From positions 1 to 7,610 of the forward strand of contig JAUYDP010000303.1 in NCBI GenBank assembly GCA_030691805.1: a DNA stretch of 7,610 nt. Direction: 5' to 3'. The stretch comes from Dehalococcoidia bacterium. Lineage in GTDB: Bacteria; Chloroflexota; Dehalococcoidia; JAUYDP01. The position numbers and the translations under genes are program-made. This document shows positions 5,703 to 7,610 of the stretch, one piece after another; the stretch's first letter is position 1, and each line of letters opens with the position of its first letter. The notes beneath the pieces were generated by a model. That model was not told where the DNA came from, did no database searches, and saw only the letters and a list, made by a program, of their open reading frames with translations.

Positions 5703-5848
5703 CTCTTATCCAGAGAGGTGGAGGGAGACGGCCCGATGAAGCCCGGCAACCAGTCTGGAGGCTGCGTGCGGTTGGTCTGGCGACCACCGCAACCGGCAAC
5801 CGAAAGATATGGTGCCAACTCCGGCAGATAAGCTCTGCGAGATGAGAG
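5703..5848 (+). promoter_or_regulatory. SAM-I riboswitch (S-box)
   Basis: The S-box consensus is nearly complete: CTTATC, AGAGAGGTGGAGGGA, the kink-turn and pseudoknot block GGCCCGATGAAGCCCGGCAA, GGTGCCAACTCC with GCAG, and the closing GATGAGAG. P1 pairs CTCTTATC (5703-5710) with GATGAGAG (5841-5848) as eight pairs with one G-U. S-adenosylmethionine binding is expected to stabilise P1 and switch the downstream gene off. Such elements usually control methionine, cysteine and SAM genes; here the gene 113 bases downstream is a threonine-synthase-family enzyme. Confidence 0.97.
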
Positions 5849-5903
5849 GACAGTGCCTAGCACTCGTATAACCTCTTCAAGCGCAGAAGGGGTTTTCTTT
5901 TTT
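5844..5903 (+). terminator. SAM riboswitch expression platform: antiterminator and intrinsic terminator
   Basis: The terminator stem pairs ACCTCTTC (5871-5878) with GAAGGGGT (5886-5893), eight pairs with a seven-base loop, followed by a T-rich run with one C to 5903. The competing antiterminator pairs GAGAGG (5844-5849), which includes the 3' strand of P1, with CCTCTT (5872-5877), and encloses a five-pair hairpin AGTGC/GCACT (5852-5864). This is the standard S-box transcription-off arrangement. Confidence 0.9.
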
Positions 5904-5948
5904 GGCCCGAAACCTGCGGGATAGAAGAGCCGGGCTACCATGGTTGAA

Positions 5949-5954
5949 AAGGAG
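5949..5954 (+). promoter_or_regulatory. Ribosome binding site of the threonine-synthase-like gene
   Basis: AAGGAG seven bases before the ATG at 5962. It excludes the longer reading from the TTG at 5902, which lies in the terminator T tract and would be untranslatable as a natural start. Confidence 0.85.
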
Positions 5955-5961
5955 TATTGGG

Positions 5962-7200
5962 ATGCCCCACGTTAAGGGTCTGCGTTGTCGTGAATGCGGG
6001 AGGGAGTTCCCTGAGGAGCCTATATTCTATTGCGAATACTGTTTCGGGCCTCTCGAGGTGAACTATGATTACGAATCCATGGCCAGGGCGGTCAGCCGGG
6101 AGGCAATTTCGCGGAGGGAACCTACCCTCTGGCGTTATAAAGAGCTTCTTCCCGCTGACGGCGAAGGCACCGTTGACTTCGGGGTCGGCTACACGCCTCT
6201 TATACGAGCCAATAATCTAGCTAAGGCCCTGGGGATGAGAGAGCTATACCTGAAGAACGACTGCGTCAATCCCACCTACTCCTTCAAAGACCGGGTCGTC
6301 TCCGTCGCCACTACTAAGGCTATTGAGTTCGGCTTCGATACCCTGGCCTGCGCCTCCACGGGGAACCTGGCGTGCAGCGTGGCGGCCCACGCGGCGAAGG
6401 CCGGGCTAAGTTCCTACGTCTTCATCCCGGCCGACCTGGAGTTCGGAAAGATAGCCGGAGCGGCCGTATATAAGCCCGTCCTGCTGGCGGTTGACGGAAA
6501 CTACGACGACGTGAACCGGCTATGTAGCCAACTGGCCGACCAGTACCCCTGGGCCTTCGTCAATATCAACATGCGCCCGTATTACTCCGAGGGCAGCAAG
6601 ACCCTGGGGTTTGAAGTGGCAGAGCAGTTGGGATGGCGCGCCCCCGACCAGGCGGTGGTGCCGGTAGCCTCGGGGTCCCTTTTTACCAAGATATGGAAGG
6701 GCCTGAACGAGATGGCCAAGGTCGGGCTAATAGACGGGGTCCGGACTCGCATGTTCGTCGCCCAGGCCCAGGGCAGCAGCCCCATCGTCACAGCCCATGA
6801 GCGCCATACCTTCAACATCCAGCCGGTGAAGCCGAACACCATCGCTAAGTCCCTGGCCATCGGCAACCCGGCCGATGGCTATTATGCCCTTCGGACCATC
6901 AAGGACTCTGAGGGGGGCGCCGCCGCCGTCAGCGACGAAGAGGTGATAAAGGGCATAAACCTCCTGGCCCAGACAGAGGGTATCTACGCCGAGACAGCCG
7001 GAGGCGTGACTATCAGTTGTCTGAAGAGGCTGGTGGAGCGGGGAGAGTTGGACCGGGATGCCGTGACGGTGGCCTTCATCACTGGCGCCGGCTATAAGAC
7101 CCAGGAGGCCATCGCCGACAGCCTCATCAAGCCCCTCCACATCAAGCCGACACTAAGGGCATTTCAGGCGGCTATAGGGGAGAACGTTCGGGCCGATTAA
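5962..7200 (+). CDS. thrC: Threonine-synthase-family PLP enzyme with N-terminal zinc ribbon
   Basis: This is a 412-residue fold-type II PLP enzyme. Threonine synthase converts O-phosphohomoserine and water to threonine and phosphate. Residues 1-30 hold a zinc ribbon (C9, C12, C24, C27), common in archaeal and some bacterial members. The PLP lysine is K109 in NPTYSFKDR (103-111), STGN at 132-135 is the cofactor and substrate loop, ASGSL at 236-240 takes the place of the glycine-rich phosphate loop, and ETAGG at 344-348 is also typical. Length is normal. The start is ATG at 5962. Control by a SAM-I riboswitch is unusual for a pure threonine enzyme and leaves open that this paralogue uses a sulfur nucleophile with O-phosphohomoserine in homocysteine or cystathionine synthesis. 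No second gene follows in the unit. The gene symbol is the family default; the exact reaction is less certain than the family. Confidence 0.9.
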   Translation: MPHVKGLRCRECGREFPEEPIFYCEYCFGPLEVNYDYESMARAVSREAISRREPTLWRYKELLPADGEGTVDFGVGYTPLIRANNLAKALGMRELYLKNDCVNPTYSFKDRVVSVATTKAIEFGFDTLACASTGNLACSVAAHAAKAGLSSYVFIPADLEFGKIAGAAVYKPVLLAVDGNYDDVNRLCSQLADQYPWAFVNINMRPYYSEGSKTLGFEVAEQLGWRAPDQAVVPVASGSLFTKIWKGLNEMAKVGLIDGVRTRMFVAQAQGSSPIVTAHERHTFNIQPVKPNTIAKSLAIGNPADGYYALRTIKDSEGGAAAVSDEEVIKGINLLAQTEGIYAETAGGVTISCLKRLVERGELDRDAVTVAFITGAGYKTQEAIADSLIKPLHIKPTLRAFQAAIGENVRAD

Positions 7201-7206
7201 TCGCCC

Positions 7207-7392
7207 TTACCATCTGGGAACGTAGCGTAGGGGCTTGTCCCCGATCATACGAACCCTCTCTTCGAATACGTTGTCCCGGAGACCGAGAAATTCTTCAAGG
7301 GTCCATTCCGCCTTTGGTTCCTGGCACGCATTGTAGCGATTCTTAAAGCCGTTACAGCCGGAGCACGTGAGAACGAGGTTGATAAAATCTTT
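7207..7392 (-). pseudogene. 5'-truncated HNH-endonuclease-like remnant
   Basis: A 61-codon minus-strand frame begins right after an in-frame TAA (7393-7395) and has no plausible start codon near its head; the only ATG is at codon 49. The translation opens with FINLVLTCSGCNGFKN, the second half of an HNH nuclease motif (N-L-V-x-x-C-x-x-C-N-x-x-K), and ends with a coherent helical tail, TLEEFLGLRDNVFEERV at 31-47, and RYVPRW at 56-61. The first half of the motif, carrying the catalytic His, is absent, and the sequence upstream is non-coding repeat. It is therefore probably a decayed gene fragment. It is convergent with the threonine-synthase-like gene, whose stop is six bases away. Confidence 0.6.
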
Positions 7393-7470
7393 TTATCCTC
7401 CTACTCCTTACCAGCCCATGGTACCACACCAGTAATGACTAATTGGGTAATTCGTAATTGCGTGTCCTCC

Positions 7471-7534
7471 AATCACCTAATCACCTAATGACCCAATGAC
7501 TTAATCACCCAATCACCCAATCACCCAGTTACCC
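7471..7534 (+). repeat. 8-bp tandem repeat array, eight units (AATCACCC type)
   Basis: Eight contiguous octamers fill exactly 64 bases: AATCACCT twice, AATGACCC, AATGACTT, AATCACCC three times, then AGTTACCC. To the left (about 7430-7460) are loose GTAATT-type units in the opposite sense, so the RNA could pair back. The array overlaps the 3' end of the flanking minus-strand gene and supplies its stop codon. This is a microsatellite-like intergenic array prone to slippage. Confidence 0.9.
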
Positions 7535-7610
7535 GCACCAGCGGATACCTTCCGTGCTCGCGGCAGGCTTGGGCCAGGGCCTTCAGGTTCTCCAGGGGCG
7601 TATTGCCCGG
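7521..7610 (-). CDS. C-terminal end of a probable uroporphyrinogen decarboxylase-family protein (partial)
   Basis: Only the last 29 codons are in the window, entering from the right edge. The peptide contains GNTPLENLKALAQACREHG followed by RYPL, which matches the usual C-terminal signature of UroD/MtaA/CmuA-type proteins (a TPPEN-like turn followed by a helix and GRYP). In anaerobes many such genes are corrinoid methyltransferases rather than haem-synthesis enzymes, so no substrate is assigned. The final residues, RVTG, and the TGA stop at 7521-7523 are read from the octamer array, so the C terminus appears to have been replaced or extended by the repeat. Confidence 0.55.
   Translation of the reverse strand, partial: PGNTPLENLKALAQACREHGRYPLVRVTG

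Noticed and set aside
5902..5961. 20-codon N-terminal extension of the threonine-synthase-like gene starting at TTG 5902
   Set aside because: The TTG lies in the terminator T tract with no ribosome site, while ATG 5962 has AAGGAG at ideal spacing and gives the normal zinc-ribbon N terminus.
5940..5975. Eleven-codon leader ORF (ATG to TAA) overlapping the start of the threonine-synthase-like gene
   Set aside because: It has no clear ribosome site of its own and no run of regulatory codons (Met, Thr or Cys); the riboswitch already explains regulation.
7190..7206. Palindrome around CGATTAATCG between the threonine-synthase-like gene and the HNH remnant as a terminator
   Set aside because: The stem is short with a bulge and there is no T run on either strand; it is not supportable as an intrinsic terminator.

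Overview
The window looks like a chromosomal segment of a moderately GC-rich bacterium, most plausibly from Chloroflexota (Dehalococcoidia-like). That placement is an inference from gene style, frequent TTG/GTG starts, classic FMN and SAM-I riboswitches with intrinsic terminators, and small palindromic and octamer intergenic repeats; no marker gene here proves it.

Layout: the left 5.6 kb is one leftward (minus-strand) operon. It starts at a consensus extended -10 promoter (about 5610-5638) and is led by an FMN riboswitch (5450-5597) with an intrinsic terminator (5403-5431). The gene order is VOC-family protein (4992-5378), ribD (3824-4981), ribE (2909-3535), ribBA (1702-2895), ribH (1187-1687), a small four-helix 'phage holin IV' family membrane protein (776-1186), and a secreted M1-peptidase-like protein that runs off the left edge (1-759). 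RibBA, RibD, RibH and RibE together cover the pathway from GTP and ribulose 5-phosphate to riboflavin, except the pyrimidine phosphatase. Between ribD and ribE lies a cluster of palindromic REP/MITE-like repeats plus a 9-bp tandem repeat.

A second transcription unit runs rightward from the same intergenic region. It has a TTGACA promoter, a SAM-I (S-box) riboswitch (5703-5848) with a clear antiterminator/terminator pair (5844-5903), and a threonine-synthase-family PLP enzyme with an N-terminal zinc ribbon (5962-7200). The FMN and SAM riboswitches thus sit head to head and control divergent units.

The right end is decayed or repetitive: a 5'-truncated HNH-nuclease-like remnant (7207-7392, minus), an array of eight 8-bp units (7471-7534), and the last 29 codons of a probable uroporphyrinogen decarboxylase-family gene (7521-7610, minus) whose stop codon lies inside the array.

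The points most worth a second look are: SAM-repressed control of a threonine-synthase-like gene, which suggests a role in methionine or sulfur metabolism; the VOC protein as first gene of an FMN-regulated riboflavin operon; and a His-to-Gln change at the metal-ligand position of the RibB domain of RibBA.
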